Positions 1 to 9,460 of a stretch of 64,000 nucleotides of DNA are shown here, piece by piece. The notes under the pieces are model-generated. The model was not told the origin of the DNA. It made no database searches and worked only from the letters and a program-made list of their open reading frames with translations. Made by a program: the position numbers and the translations under genes. This DNA comes from Acidianus ambivalens. Lineage in GTDB: Archaea > Thermoproteota > Thermoprotei_A > Sulfolobales > Sulfolobaceae. Position 1 is the stretch's first letter. Every line of letters begins with the position of its first letter. The stretch covers positions 296,001 through 360,000 of the forward strand of contig NZ_CP045482.1 of assembly GCF_009729015.1 (NCBI RefSeq), written 5' to 3'.

Positions 1-1065
1 ATGGCGGACGAGCTATTTAAAATAGCCTGGTCTATAAGAGTTTTAGACGAAATTACTCCTAGGGTTAGAGATTATATTTTGTCCTTTGGAGAAAGAATGG
101 CAACAATAGTATTAAACGCAACATTAAGGTCAAGAAGATTAGATTCAATAGCTTACCCTGAACCACCATTAGTTACTGACAATAATTTCGGAGAGGCAAA
201 TGTCTTGGAAGATCTTACCTTAAAGGAAATTAATGAAAAAATTTTAAGTAAAAAGAGTAAAATATTGATAATACCAGGATTTATAGGCAAAACTATAGAT
301 GAAAAATATACTACAATAGGTAGAGGGGGCAGCGATTATACTGCTACCTTACTAGGGAAGCTTCTAAATGTAGAGAATGTAAGACTTGTAACAGAAGTTC
401 CAGGAATAATGACAGCAGATCCTAGAAAAATAGAAAGCGCAACAACAATTAAAAGATTATCACTAGAAGAGGCAGTAGAATTAGCCCAAATGGGCGCAAA
501 AAGGTTACATCCTAGAACTTTTGAGCCAATGTTTTCCTCAAATATGAAAGTTACCATTGAAGGATTGTATGAAGAAGGAGAGACTATAGTAAGTGGTTCT
601 TGTGAAGATGAAGACAAACTAAAAGGAGTTACAATCCTTGATGACCTAAAAATGATAAATATAGAAAGTACTAGAATAGTAGGAAAAATTGGATCTGCAG
701 CAAGAGTTATGGCTGAGGCTAAAAATTCAAATGTAAATATTGTTTCAATTTCACAGCCAGCATCAGAAACTACAATAAGCCTTGTTGTAAACTCTAACGA
801 CGCGGAAATCCTTGCTACTAAGCTAAAGGAGATTAAAGATATAGATAACATAGAGATTAAAGACGTTAGTGCGGTAAGTATAGTAGGTTGCGGACTTAGG
901 AATAATGAAATATTCAAGGAAGTGGAAAATGTAGCTCTTCAATATGATATACTTTCCATGTCAAGAGGCTTAAAGAACGTCAGTGCTACATTTATAGTTA
1001 AAAAAGAAGAAGGATATAACTTAGCTAAAAGTTTGCACGAGGTCGTGTTAAAATGGATAAATTGA
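1..1065 (+). CDS. lysC: Aspartate kinase, N-terminus cut by window edge
   Basis: Phosphorylates aspartate, the first step toward threonine, methionine and lysine-type products. The visible 354 residues hold the kinase substrate/nucleotide signature GRGGSDYTA (about residue 108), the VPGIMTADPRK segment, and a C-terminal half with paired ACT regulatory repeats, which in this family sense end-product amino acids. The usual N-terminal lysine-containing glycine loop (about 80-100 residues) is absent, so the first ATG of the window is internal and the gene begins upstream. The stop codon overlaps asd by 13 bases, so the two are co-transcribed. Family assignment is secure; the exact end-product effector cannot be read. 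Confidence 0.93.
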   Translation: MADELFKIAWSIRVLDEITPRVRDYILSFGERMATIVLNATLRSRRLDSIAYPEPPLVTDNNFGEANVLEDLTLKEINEKILSKKSKILIIPGFIGKTIDEKYTTIGRGGSDYTATLLGKLLNVENVRLVTEVPGIMTADPRKIESATTIKRLSLEEAVELAQMGAKRLHPRTFEPMFSSNMKVTIEGLYEEGETIVSGSCEDEDKLKGVTILDDLKMINIESTRIVGKIGSAARVMAEAKNSNVNIVSISQPASETTISLVVNSNDAEILATKLKEIKDIDNIEIKDVSAVSIVGCGLRNNEIFKEVENVALQYDILSMSRGLKNVSATFIVKKEEGYNLAKSLHEVVLKWIN

Positions 1066-2101
1066 AAGTATCTTTACTAGGCTCAACTGGGATGGTTGGG
1101 CAAAAAATGGTAAAAATGCTCTCAAACCATCCTTTTATAGAATTAACTAAAGTTAGTGCATCACCTGCTAAAATAGGCAAAAAATACGAAGAGGCAGTAA
1201 AATGGATTGAAGGAGAAATTCCAGAAGATGTTAAGGATATGAGATTAGTATCAACGGAACCAGAAGATCATAAAGACGTAGATGTTGTACTTTCTGCACT
1301 ACCTAATGAGTTAGCAGAAGATATTGAACTGAAACTTGTTAGAGCAGGAAAAATAGTAGTATCTAATGCAAGCCCGTATAGAATGGATCCAGAAGTTCCG
1401 TTAATTAACCCCGAAATAAACTGGCAACACCTAGAATTACTAAAAACGCAACAGAGTAAAAGAGGTTGGAAAGGACTCTTAGTAAAAAATCCTAACTGCA
1501 CAGCCGCAATAATGTCCTTGCCATTAAAACCTTTAACAGAGTTGATAACACAGAGAAAGATAATAATGACCACTTTGCAAGCTGTAAGTGGTGCGGGCTA
1601 TAATGGATTATCTTTCATGTCAATATATAACAATATTATTCCATATATAAAAGGAGAAGAGGAGAAAATTCCTAAAGAAGTAGGAAAAATGCTAGGTCAA
1701 GTCCAGGATGGGCAGATACTGAATGCCAAAATAAATGCCAGAGTGACATCCATAAGAGTCCCAATAAAAGTTGGCCATATGGGCGTTATAAACATTTTAC
1801 TTGATGAAGGCGATAAAATTGATGTAGAAGAAATTAAGAGAGAATTAGCAAATTTCAAATCACTTCCACAAGAGAAAAACTTACCTACTGCTCCTAAAAA
1901 ACCTATAATTGTTAACGAAGATGAAAGCAGACCACAACCAGAAATAGACCTTAAAATAGAAAACGGAATGGCTGTATCTGTAGGTAGAATTAGCGTAGAA
2001 AATAACGTACTTAGGATGGTAGTACTTGGGGATAACTTAGTGAGAGGAGCAGCAGGAATTACAATTTTAACAGTAGAAGTGATGAAAGAGTTAGGTTACA
2101 T

Positions 2102-2105
<4 letters not shown>
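1053..2105 (+). CDS. asd: Aspartate-semialdehyde dehydrogenase
   Basis: NADP-dependent reduction of aspartyl phosphate to aspartate semialdehyde, directly after aspartate kinase in the pathway. The N-terminal dinucleotide-binding motif GSTGMVGQK (residues 10-18) and the catalytic cysteine in KNPNCTAA (about residue 149) are visible, and 350 residues is the normal archaeal length. The start overlaps the aspartate kinase stop, and its stop overlaps the next ATG, so the run is a tight operon. No anomalies. Confidence 0.97.
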
Positions 2106-3940
<1,835 letters not shown>

Positions 3941-3948
<8 letters not shown>

Positions 3949-4864
3949 TTAATGAGAGGACTGACATTGCTATATATAACCTATTTTCTGCCTCATCCCA
4001 TACTGCACTTTGCTTACCATCTATAACCTCAGCATCGACTTCTTCTCCTCTCATTGCAGGTAAACAGTGCATAAAAATTGCGTCCTTAGATGCATGACGC
4101 ATTAAATCGGCTGTTACTCTATAATTCTTCAGAAGTTCCTTTTTCTTATTAGCTATATTCTCCTCACCCATACTAACCCAGACGTCTGTATATACGACAA
4201 AACTACCTCTGACTGCAAAATAAGGATCATCATAAAATTCTATTACTGCGCCGGAGTTCTCGCTCTCCTCTTCTATTCTTTTCCATATCTCTGGCTTTGG
4301 CCTAAGCTCTTTAGGAGATGCTACTCTTAACTCTAGGCCCATCTTTGCTGCAAATGCCATTAAACTAACTAGGACATTATCCCCACCATCGCCAACAAAA
4401 GCAATAGGTTTCTCATAAGTACCAAACTTTTCTTTAATTGTCATAAAGTCTGCTAAAGCTTGAAGAGGGTGGGATAAATTACTTAACAAATTTATGACCG
4501 GCAATCCTGAATAATCTCTTAGTTTTATCAAGGACTCATGAGACAATACTCTTGCACCAATACCGTGAACGAATCTACCTAATACTCTTGCAGTATCTTC
4601 AACTGGTTCCCCTCTACTTAACTGAATATCACTCTTATTGAGCACTATAGGATATCCTCCTAGTAAATATATCGCAGACTCCATACTAACTCTTGTCCTA
4701 GTACTGGGTTTTTCGAAGATTAATGCAACTCTTTTTCCATCAAGAGATTTAGGAACTGAGTTGGTTTTTACAAAATTTTTCATTAAAAATGATACTTCCA
4801 TTATCCTTTCAATGTCCTGCTTCTCAAAATCTAGAAGGCAAAGAAGACTATTTCCTTTTAGCAT
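3941..4864 (-). CDS. argF: Ornithine carbamoyltransferase
   Basis: Transfers a carbamoyl group from carbamoyl phosphate to ornithine, giving citrulline for arginine synthesis. Carbamoyl-phosphate site STRTR (residues 54-58), the HPLQALAD segment and the ornithine-side HCLPAMRGEE near the C-terminus are all intact; 307 residues is the standard length. The ATG lies 31 bases from the divergent winged-helix gene at 4896, so the transcript is probably leaderless. The tail overlaps nreA convergently. Confidence 0.97.
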
Positions 4865-4895
4865 GATTTTAAAGTATAACTTTGAAATTATAAAT

Positions 4896-5513
4896 ATGGA
4901 TATCCTGACGATAATTACGGAAGCTACTAAGCCTAAACAAGGTAATAAACCTAAATATGACGAATCTCACGTTCTTCACGCTTTACTCATTATCCAAAAA
5001 GAACAACCAATTGGAAGACCTACTTTAGAGAAAAGATTACAGCTAGGAGATGCTACAGTAAGGACGTTATTGAGAAGATTAAAGGAATTAGGTGTCATAA
5101 AAGTAGATAAAGTAGGTGGAGCCGAAATTACAGAAGAAGGTAAAAAAGCATTACAAGAGTGGAATTCTGTAATAAAAATAGGAGAAGCCGAACTAAAATC
5201 AATAAATTGGAATTGTAGCATGATAATAGTTAAAGGTGGTAGCAAAATCCTAGAAAAGCAAAAAGTTATAGAGCTTAGAGATAAAATAATAAAATTGGGA
5301 GCTGATAGTGTATTAATTTCAGTATTTTTGAATAATAAGGTAGAATTACCTCCAAAAACTGAAGAGTTCGGAATGAAGGAACTACTAGAGGATATTAAAA
5401 ATTCCTGTAAGTTATGTGAAAATAACGATTTAATCACTTATATTTTACCTAAAGATCTTCATTTAGCTTATAAGGTGGGGTTGTTACTATTTGAAAATTG
5501 GATTAATAGTTAA
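4896..5513 (+). CDS. Winged-helix protein, DUF4443-like
   Basis: 205 residues. An N-terminal helix-turn-helix reads LGDATVRTLLRRLKELGVI (about residues 43-61) followed by an E-rich wing; the C-terminal half looks like the DUF4443 domain found with such HTHs in Crenarchaeota, but I give that name with moderate certainty. The open frame continues upstream into argF antisense; I chose the ATG at 4896 because it clears argF and gives the natural domain start. Its end overlaps the kinase-like gene by 23 bases. Role unknown, possibly a transcription factor for itself or argF. Confidence 0.65.
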   Translation: MDILTIITEATKPKQGNKPKYDESHVLHALLIIQKEQPIGRPTLEKRLQLGDATVRTLLRRLKELGVIKVDKVGGAEITEEGKKALQEWNSVIKIGEAELKSINWNCSMIIVKGGSKILEKQKVIELRDKIIKLGADSVLISVFLNNKVELPPKTEEFGMKELLEDIKNSCKLCENNDLITYILPKDLHLAYKVGLLLFENWINS

Positions 5514-6552
5514 CCCATATGCAGGTTCTGGGGGTAGATTAGGTTATAAAGGAAGTGATGATCTATATATAGAGAATCCAGAGATTGAAAATAGAGTAAA
5601 GAGATTTTTAGATGTAGTTAATAGTAATATAGAATTTGTTTCTCCTAAATTCAAAATGGGTGAGTATTTTCTAAGGAAATTCGGTAAAAAATATGAGACT
5701 ATAAACGCTGGAAAGGAAAAATCTACAAGAGAGGATACAATAATTTCAGCAAGGTTATTATCGGATATAACAAATTTAATAGTCTTCGTAGGCGGAGATG
5801 GTACTGCAAGAGACGTTGTAGAAGGATCACAATCAAAAGTTCCTATCTTAGGCGTACCTGCAGGAGTAAAAATGCACAGCGGAGTTTTTGCTATAAATCC
5901 AGAAACTGCTGGAATGTTAGTTAACGCTTATGCAGAAGGTATGGCAAATATAGTAGAAGCAGAAGTCTTGGATATTGACGAAGACGCTTATAGAAAAGGA
6001 ATTTATAAGGTTAAACTTTATTATATTACAAAAACAATAAATTTCAAAGGACTTCTTGTGCATAGTAAAGAAGAAATCTCTTCACCTTCTTACGAGCTTG
6101 ATGAGATAGCCGAATACATCATAGACAACATGGAAGACTCAACATTTTATATCATGGGGCCAGGTAGTACAGTGAAGGCAATAGAGGAAAAACTTGGATA
6201 TACCACGAATTTCCTAAGCATAGATTTATTCTTAGGCAAAAGATTAATAAAATCTGGAGTAAATTATATGGAACTATTGCAATTAACTGGGGAGTTAAAG
6301 ATAATTTTAACTCCGATAGGTGGCCAAGGTTTTTTAATTGGCAGAGGAAATCAAGAAATAGGCCCTGAAATTCTTAAAAAAGCAGGAAAAGATAACATAA
6401 TAGTAGTATCTTCAAAAGAAAAAATCTCAAGAATTGATTGTTTAAGAATAGATTCTGGAGATCCTAATGTAGATAAATTATTACACGGAATTTATAAAGT
6501 TATAGTTGGATATGATGAATTTTACACAATAAAGACGTGTAGTATGACTTGA
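5491..6552 (+). CDS. ATP-NAD kinase-like protein (COG3199 type)
   Basis: 353 residues. It begins with IVNPYAGSGGR and carries the VFVGGDGTARDVV diphosphate-binding signature (about residue 96), both typical of the NAD kinase/diacylglycerol kinase superfamily; a later GGQGFLIGRGNQEIGP block is typical of the COG3199 subgroup. Members are predicted to phosphorylate NAD or a related small molecule; no substrate is proven here. The TTG start at 5491 lies inside the previous gene. The last ten codons fall in the first copy of a 50-bp tandem duplication that begins at 6523. Confidence 0.8.
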   Translation: MKIGLIVNPYAGSGGRLGYKGSDDLYIENPEIENRVKRFLDVVNSNIEFVSPKFKMGEYFLRKFGKKYETINAGKEKSTREDTIISARLLSDITNLIVFVGGDGTARDVVEGSQSKVPILGVPAGVKMHSGVFAINPETAGMLVNAYAEGMANIVEAEVLDIDEDAYRKGIYKVKLYYITKTINFKGLLVHSKEEISSPSYELDEIAEYIIDNMEDSTFYIMGPGSTVKAIEEKLGYTTNFLSIDLFLGKRLIKSGVNYMELLQLTGELKIILTPIGGQGFLIGRGNQEIGPEILKKAGKDNIIVVSSKEKISRIDCLRIDSGDPNVDKLLHGIYKVIVGYDEFYTIKTCSMT

Positions 6553-6623
6553 CGTAAATCTAATGATATTACTACACAATAAAGACGTGTAGTATGACTT
6601 GACGTAAATCTAATGATATTACT
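6523..6623. repeat. Two perfect tandem copies of a 50-bp unit
   Basis: Copy 1 (6523-6572) and copy 2 (6573-6622) are identical, and the identity runs one base further. Copy 1 contains the stop codon of the kinase-like gene; copy 2 lies wholly in the gap before the winged-helix gene at 6675. Copy 2 also forms a perfect 7-bp inverted repeat (ACTACAC, 9-nt loop, GTGTAGT), which is imperfect in copy 1. The unit length is not a multiple of three, so it is not a protein repeat. A recent slippage duplication, an assembly artefact or a functional origin repeat are all possible. Confidence 0.97.
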
Positions 6624-6674
6624 TTTTAGCGAATCTAATTATTCCGTTTTAAATTTTGGCGAATAAGTATTTGT

Positions 6675-7385
6675 GTGACTGACACAGACGTTGAGAAACT
6701 TGCTGAGGAATTAACTAAGCAACTAGAAGGTTCTCCAAGGTCAAAACTAGTTGAGGCAATAATAATACTTTTACATGCAAGGCCTTTAAGAACATCTGAA
6801 ATTGCATCCAATTTAGGTTATCAAACAAAATATATAAGTAGTTATTTAAGTTATTGGAAAAAGAAAGGGCTAGTTTATCAAGATGGCGGAAGATGGTATC
6901 TTACTCCACAAGGAGAAAATTTAGCTAAGGCCATAATTGACTCATATTCTAATTCCAGGTTTAAGGAAATGCTTGTTATAGCTAAACAAATGTTAGAACA
7001 GGTTAAAGAGCCAATGAACAACAAAAATGAACAAAAAGAGGAAAAAGAAAAGAAGGCAATTTTGTCGTTTATTGACTCAAAAACCAATAACACAGTAAAA
7101 AAACAACAAAATAAGGACCCAACGGTTTGCATTAAAGAAATTCTAGAAAAATTAGATGATGATGAAAAAGATATTTTATTATATTTAATTAATAAATATA
7201 AACAGTGGGGCTCAACATATGTTTACATTGATCAAATCCAAGAAGAGTATAAAGCAGATCCAGGTTGGTTGTTTAAAGTTCTAAGACAATTACAAACTAA
7301 GAGAATAGTTTACTTATATCAAGACCCTAAACTAGGCTTGAGAATCGGGTTCTCAAAATCCTTTAAAGAGAAACTGAACTGTTAA
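6675..7385 (+). CDS. whiP: Two-winged-helix protein, probable replication initiator WhiP
   Basis: 236 residues with two DNA-binding domains: an N-terminal winged helix (LRTSEIASNLGYQTKYISSY, about residues 38-57) and a C-terminal one (about residues 165-236), joined by a charged KNEQKEEKEKK linker. WhiP is the Cdt1-like winged-helix initiator of the third chromosomal origin in Sulfolobus. The identification comes from this architecture and from my recollection that whiP in S. solfataricus (SSO0867) sits a few genes from a thermosome gene (SSO0862), the same order as here. The GTG start at 6675 is the only good candidate. Without a search this could still be another two-winged-helix regulator. 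Confidence 0.6.
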   Translation: MTDTDVEKLAEELTKQLEGSPRSKLVEAIIILLHARPLRTSEIASNLGYQTKYISSYLSYWKKKGLVYQDGGRWYLTPQGENLAKAIIDSYSNSRFKEMLVIAKQMLEQVKEPMNNKNEQKEEKEKKAILSFIDSKTNNTVKKQQNKDPTVCIKEILEKLDDDEKDILLYLINKYKQWGSTYVYIDQIQEEYKADPGWLFKVLRQLQTKRIVYLYQDPKLGLRIGFSKSFKEKLNC

Positions 7386-7462
7386 AATCTTCTACTTCTT
7401 TAGGTCAAATTTTTTGTCACACTTGGTTTGCTTAAGTTACATTATGCAAACTCTTATTTTTC

Positions 7463-7550
7463 TTGAAGACAAAAAAGCTAAATAGAGTAGTAGTAATCTA
7501 TTTAATCAAATGTATCCAGACTTCACTTGAGGTGGAATATTTGTCTTCAA
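7463..7550. repeat. 10-bp perfect inverted repeat flanking a 68-base spacer
   Basis: TTGAAGACAA at 7463-7472 is the exact reverse complement of TTGTCTTCAA at 7541-7550. The second arm coincides with the likely TTG start of the next gene. The AT-rich gap 7386-7540 otherwise holds no gene. A pair of initiator or repressor sites is possible; a chance match is not excluded. Confidence 0.5.
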
Positions 7551-7882
7551 ATAAATCAGTTAAAATGACTGAGGACGAGATAAATAAAGCGTTAGCAAAA
7601 GCCGAAAAAGAGGCAGAAAAGAGAGATCATAAGAAAATTTGGATTGATAAAATGTTAAAAAGTGCCAAAACATATTATAAATTATGTCCATATTATGATA
7701 AGAAAACTTCTAACTGTTTCCTTATGTTAAGCAGTAATGATAGTAATAAGAAATGCAATAGAGAAGGTAGGTATGACAATTGTCCCGTATTCCTAGCATT
7801 TCTGGATAATAAATATCAAGAATATACTTCTAAAAAGAAAATACTTCCTCTAGATTTCTTAGATCTTGCACAGTCAGTGTAA
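7541..7882 (+). CDS. Small four-cysteine protein next to whiP
   Basis: 113 residues from TTG 7541, preceded by a GAGGTG ribosome-binding-like site; ATG 7565 is the alternative start. The N-terminal half is a charged helix (about residues 9-30). The C-terminal half has C-P-Y-Y-x(5)-N-C, then C-N and D-N-C-P, four cysteines spaced like a zinc or iron-sulfur knuckle. The same layout occurs in the protein at 11922-12305. I do not recognise a named family. It is followed 11 bases later by the next gene, suggesting co-transcription with whiP and the zinc-ribbon protein. Confidence 0.6.
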   Translation: MSSNKSVKMTEDEINKALAKAEKEAEKRDHKKIWIDKMLKSAKTYYKLCPYYDKKTSNCFLMLSSNDSNKKCNREGRYDNCPVFLAFLDNKYQEYTSKKKILPLDFLDLAQSV

Positions 7883-7893
7883 GGGAATGATTT

Positions 7894-8703
7894 TTGCCCA
7901 GAAAGAAAAAAACTGATGAGGAAAGCAAAAAAGAAAGTAATAATGAGGAGGGTAAAACTAAAAAGAAAAAAGCACAGAAGAAAGAGAAATTTGTTAATGC
8001 GGAAGCGTTATTAGACGAATATTTAGATGAAGTAGTTTTAGGGCTAGGGATATCTTTTCTGAAATTAAAACCTGAAGAGTACAAGGAAATATTAAAAGAA
8101 CCATTTGTTGCAGCTGTAGGTCAAGTAAAAACTAAACCCAAATCCAAGACTATAATTAATAGACTTACTGCGAATAGAGATGCTATGATGGAATATATTG
8201 CAATGAGATTAGTTAGAATAATTGATATAGAAAAAATGAATTGTGAACAGTTTGAATTTGTAGTTTATAATACTAAAAAAGCTATAGTAGATCTTGCGCC
8301 TAAACTTTATAGAGAAGCATTAAAAAGAAATAGAAAAGATTTAATAGATGTATTGAGATATAATTGGAATTTATATGGAATAGTGTCTCCTATAATATGT
8401 CCAAAATGTGGATTTAGCTCTATAATGCCAGACTTATCATGTAAAGTATGCGAATATGTTATGAGCATGAAAGAATTAAAATCACAAATAAATGTTATAC
8501 AAATATTAAAAGATTATTACTCGTTAGATCCTGAGGGATTTAAAGAAATAATAACTTCAGGATATTTTTACTATACCGCGGAAGGTCCTATTCCCCCTTC
8601 GAAATTCAGGCCTTCTCCTCAAGTCCTTGCTTTTGAGGTTGTTCTGAACAAAGATGAGAAAAAGACTCTAAGCAATATTTACAGCAATCCCCACGCTCAA
8701 TGA
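7894..8703 (+). CDS. Conserved zinc-ribbon protein with lysine-rich N-terminus
   Basis: 269 residues from TTG 7894. The first 35 residues are almost all K, E, N and Q, as in proteins that touch nucleic acid. Residues about 35-165 are helical. A zinc ribbon, CPKCGF then CKVCEY, sits at about residues 169-190. No family name is recognised. The 3' end overlaps the convergent gene by 98 bases, unusually long; both reading frames look real because the opposite frame encodes a second zinc finger there. Lying between whiP and the thermosome, it may belong to the whiP transcript. Confidence 0.65.
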   Translation: MPRKKKTDEESKKESNNEEGKTKKKKAQKKEKFVNAEALLDEYLDEVVLGLGISFLKLKPEEYKEILKEPFVAAVGQVKTKPKSKTIINRLTANRDAMMEYIAMRLVRIIDIEKMNCEQFEFVVYNTKKAIVDLAPKLYREALKRNRKDLIDVLRYNWNLYGIVSPIICPKCGFSSIMPDLSCKVCEYVMSMKELKSQINVIQILKDYYSLDPEGFKEIITSGYFYYTAEGPIPPSKFRPSPQVLAFEVVLNKDEKKTLSNIYSNPHAQ

Positions 8704-9355
8704 TCGCATTGCAAATCTTGCATCTTTTCCTATTCTCTAATCTTATTACGTTAATAGAGCTTCCAAAAGTGTGGTATATCTCATTATCTGCAAACTGTTT
8801 ACTTGCCCATTTAATTATCTCATTTAGAAAGGCGTCCTTTGTTTTTAACTCCCCGGTTATTTCTGAGAATCCTAAAAGCTCAAATCTTGGAGTAGAATAG
8901 AAAGGTATAAAGATTTTTTTCGAATAAAGCTCAGTGAATTGCGAGTATAAATCTAAATACCCCATATATCCAATACTTATTGAATATATGAGATATGATA
9001 AGAAAAAATCGGCTGTAAATGGTAATATAATCTTTTTAAAATCTGATTCTCTAATTTTTATCATGATTTTCCATAAAGTCTTATTTATATCTTCCTCTTC
9101 ATCTATTTTATCAATTAAAACGTCTAATTTGCATGATTTACATATATTATATAGTAGTTTTTTTATTAAGTTGGCCACGTCCATAAAATTTTCAGTTGCT
9201 AATATTACTGCTTTATCTTCTCTATCTAAGAACTTTGATAAGCTTAATTCCTTCCTAAATCTTTTTACTATCTCACTCCTAGCGCAATGAACACAAAGAT
9301 ACTTACCACTAATTAGAACTTCAGCCTGATTTTTACCACATTTTGTGCAGATCAA
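8606..9355 (-). CDS. TtuA/TtcA-like protein with degenerate ATP loop
   Basis: 249 residues laid out like the tRNA 2-thiolation enzyme TtuA: an N-terminal double CxxC zinc finger (C3, C6, C21, C24), an adenylation-like core, and a C-terminal zinc finger (CKICN...CCKYC, about residues 213-229). In active members the core starts with SGGKDS; here the matching place reads ILATENFMD, and the later GHNLDD-type segment reads LPFTADFF. The downstream IPFYSTPRFELLGFSE matches the IP-x-PLRYIPE-type segment. ATP-dependent tRNA thiolation therefore looks lost, while both metal sites are kept. It overlaps the convergent gene by 98 bases. The homology is inferred by eye. Confidence 0.6.
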   Translation of the reverse strand: MICTKCGKNQAEVLISGKYLCVHCARSEIVKRFRKELSLSKFLDREDKAVILATENFMDVANLIKKLLYNICKSCKLDVLIDKIDEEEDINKTLWKIMIKIRESDFKKIILPFTADFFLSYLIYSISIGYMGYLDLYSQFTELYSKKIFIPFYSTPRFELLGFSEITGELKTKDAFLNEIIKWASKQFADNEIYHTFGSSINVIRLENRKRCKICNAIIERGDCCKYCLESFSHLCSEQPQKQGLEEKA

Positions 9356-9413
9356 ACTTTCTTTTACTTTTCCTTAACCTTCTTTAAATTAATCTCGTGC
9401 AGTATAATAGTTA

Positions 9414-9453
<40 letters not shown>

Positions 9454-9460
9454 TGAGGAA

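Noticed and set aside
336..917. Minus-strand 193-codon open frame inside aspartate kinase
   Set aside because: Serine/leucine/isoleucine-rich reverse-frame shadow of a well conserved gene.
4638..4895. N-terminal extension of the winged-helix gene
   Set aside because: It is antisense to the conserved N-terminus of argF; ATG 4896 gives the natural start.
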